The notes below the pieces were generated by a model, which ran no database searches, was not told where the DNA came from, and was given only the letters and a program-made list of their open reading frames with translations. The position numbers and the translations under genes were made by a program. 64,000 bases of DNA from Coriobacteriia bacterium (lineage in GTDB: Bacteria; Actinomycetota; Coriobacteriia; Coriobacteriales; QAMH01). The stretch is from assembly GCA_003149935.1 (NCBI GenBank), contig QAMH01000002.1:1-64000 (forward strand), in the 5' to 3' direction. How positions within the stretch are numbered: the first letter of the stretch is position 1; every line of letters starts with the position of its first letter. Shown here piece by piece: positions 62,877 to 64,000 of this stretch.

Positions 62877-62945
62877 TGTCATTTCGAGCGAAGCGGCGAG
62901 ATTCCTCCGCTTCGGGACCTTACGGCCGCTCCAGTCGAGATGACA
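62877..62945. repeat. TGTCATTTCGAGCGAAGCG ... TCGAGATGACA element
   Basis: TGTCATTTCGAG at the left and TCGAGATGACA at the right are inverted ends of a 69-base element that fills the gap between the convergent PadR and GltD-like genes. The same half-sites occur at 31811-31945 and 27032. Confidence 0.65.
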
Positions 62946-62954
62946 TCTCGTCGC

Positions 62955-64000
62955 CTATGCGAGCGCCGCACACACCTCATCGGCGCATGCGAGCGCATCG
63001 GCAATCGCCGTTGCGACAAGCGTCGATCCCATGCGCACGTCACCAGCGGCAAAGACGGGCGCGACTCCATCGGCACCCGCGTGCAACAGATGCACCTGAT
63101 CTCCACGTAAAGGCTGCTCGGCGCCAAATGCATCGAACAGGCTGTCTTGTGCCCCGAGGAAACCCTTGGCAATGAGCACGAGCTGCGCAGGGATGTCGCG
63201 CTCCGTGCCTTCGAGAAGATGTCGTCCATCCTCGTATGAGAGATCCTGGATGCGCACGGCCTCAACCGCGTCGTCTCCGACAAAGCCAATCGTATCGGTC
63301 GCCCAAAGACGCGGGTCCTCGCCGAAGAGCTCCTCGGCCTCGCGATGCCCGTAACCCTGCTCGTAGGTCTTGCGTGGCGCTGGCCAGCACTCAAAGGTCT
63401 CGCAATCTGCCGGCGGACGCTGCGCGCGAATGACCTGGGTCACGCTTTTGGCTCCCTGCCGCAAAGCGCAGGCAACGCAGTCAACGCCCGTGTCGCCGCC
63501 ACCGATGACCACAACGTCCTTGCCATCGGCATCGATGCTTGCCTCACGGCCCTCAAGCTGGGAGCGCGTAACCTCGCCCAGGTATTCGAGCGCGAAATGG
63601 ATGCCCGTAAGGTTTCGACCCGCAATGCCGATGTCGCGTGGAACATTGGCACCGGCGGCCAAGATGACCGCATCGGACTCGGCAAGCAACTTGTCTGCAT
63701 GCCCGATCGCATCCACATTGCAGATGAACTCGATGCCGCTTTGCTCCATGAGCTCGATGCGTTGCCGCACGACCTGCTTGGGAAGCTTCATGCTGGGGAT
63801 ACCGTAGCTGAGCAAGCCGCCGGGACGCTCGTCCCTCTCGTATACGCGCACGCGCAGACCACGCCGCGTGAGTTCCCAGGCAAGGGCAAGCCCCGCGGGA
63901 CCAGAACCGACGACGCTCACGAGGGGCGCCGACGCATCTGCGGGCGCAAGCGGCTGCATGTCATGCTCCCATGCGTAATCGGCAAGCAAGCGCTCGTTAT
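62955..64000 (-). CDS. GltD-like FAD-dependent oxidoreductase (partial, cut by window edge)
   Basis: The visible 345-348 codons correspond to the second part of a glutamate-synthase small-subunit-type flavoprotein: FAD site VVGSGPAGLALAWELTRRG, GGLLSYGIPSMKLPK, NADPH site VIGGGDTGVDCVACALRQGA and FAD-closing FAAGDVRMGSTLVATAIADA. The usual N-terminal Fe-S segment (~130 residues) must lie beyond 64000: the frame stays open to the edge, and the internal TTG/ATG starts are not convincing. It transfers electrons from NADPH to GltB or another partner. Whether GltB is adjacent cannot be seen. Confidence 0.85.
   Translation of the reverse strand, partial: NERLLADYAWEHDMQPLAPADASAPLVSVVGSGPAGLALAWELTRRGLRVRVYERDERPGGLLSYGIPSMKLPKQVVRQRIELMEQSGIEFICNVDAIGHADKLLAESDAVILAAGANVPRDIGIAGRNLTGIHFALEYLGEVTRSQLEGREASIDADGKDVVVIGGGDTGVDCVACALRQGAKSVTQVIRAQRPPADCETFECWPAPRKTYEQGYGHREAEELFGEDPRLWATDTIGFVGDDAVEAVRIQDLSYEDGRHLLEGTERDIPAQLVLIAKGFLGAQDSLFDAFGAEQPLRGDQVHLLHAGADGVAPVFAAGDVRMGSTLVATAIADALACADEVCAALA

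Noticed and set aside
1..64000. tRNA, rRNA and riboswitch genes
   Set aside because: No cloverleaf, rRNA segment or known aptamer (including a Moco-type leader upstream of modA or narK) could be recognised by eye.

Overview
The window reads as chromosomal DNA of a high-GC, strictly anaerobic, respiring actinobacterium. The best guess is Coriobacteriia/Eggerthellaceae-like. This rests on gene content: LutABC, a FeoA-FeoB fusion, an anaerobic ribonucleotide reductase, membrane NAR and FDH complexes, a catechol-dehydroxylase-like molybdoenzyme with its own MFS transporter, and several PadR/PucR regulators. No rRNA, tRNA or other taxonomic marker was recognised, so the assignment is inference.

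Layout. (1) 1-7527 is a direct duplicate of 35352-42878 (offset 35351). It holds the 5' end of nrdD, gdhA, and a four-gene module: Fe-S/CCG protein, FAD oxidoreductase, dicarboxylate symporter and alpha/beta hydrolase. (2) 7658-11337 is modABC for molybdate/tungstate uptake; its ModB carries a large extracytoplasmic N-terminal domain. (3) 11394-24108 (minus strand) is a respiratory block narK-narG-narH-narI-fdhA-fdhB-fdhC. narJ is divergent at 24352 and a formate/nitrite channel follows. (4) 26006-33421 holds a NYN/LOTUS protein, an IS30 element inserted in a REP palindrome, feoAB, a DUF45 metallopeptidase, a patatin and nrdG; complete nrdD follows at 33498. (5) 35352-42878 is the second copy of the duplicated segment. 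(6) 42904-49010 holds lutABC, sstT and a PucR-type regulator. (7) 49013-54963 is an AT-richer block: small zinc-ribbon protein, MFS, ferredoxin subunit, molybdopterin oxidoreductase and a divergent MFS. A relic of an sstT 3' end follows. (8) 55644-57647 holds mazEF and an amidohydrolase. (9) 57753-62869 is an organoarsenical-type cluster: ArsM-ArsS fusion, CobW-like GTPase and a second, Cys-poor ArsM-like methyltransferase, with a divergent Cys-rich PadR regulator. (10) A GltD-like flavoprotein runs off the right edge.

How the genes fit together. ModABC would supply the metal for three molybdoenzymes: NarGHI, the formate dehydrogenase and the catechol-dehydroxylase-like enzyme. Formate oxidation and nitrate reduction are encoded side by side, with NarK and an FNT channel for substrate and product exchange. 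LutABC and SstT feed lactate and serine/threonine carbon, and FeoAB supplies ferrous iron for the many Fe-S proteins. None of the three large molybdoenzyme subunits shows a Tat signal, so all are predicted to face the cytoplasm.

The two strongest candidates for something not routinely described are the ArsM-ArsS fusion cluster and the 35,351-bp spaced, apparently identical duplication that ends exactly at the edge of a REPIN-like palindrome. The latter is either a real amplification or an assembly artefact. Palindromic repeat families are unusually dense throughout.
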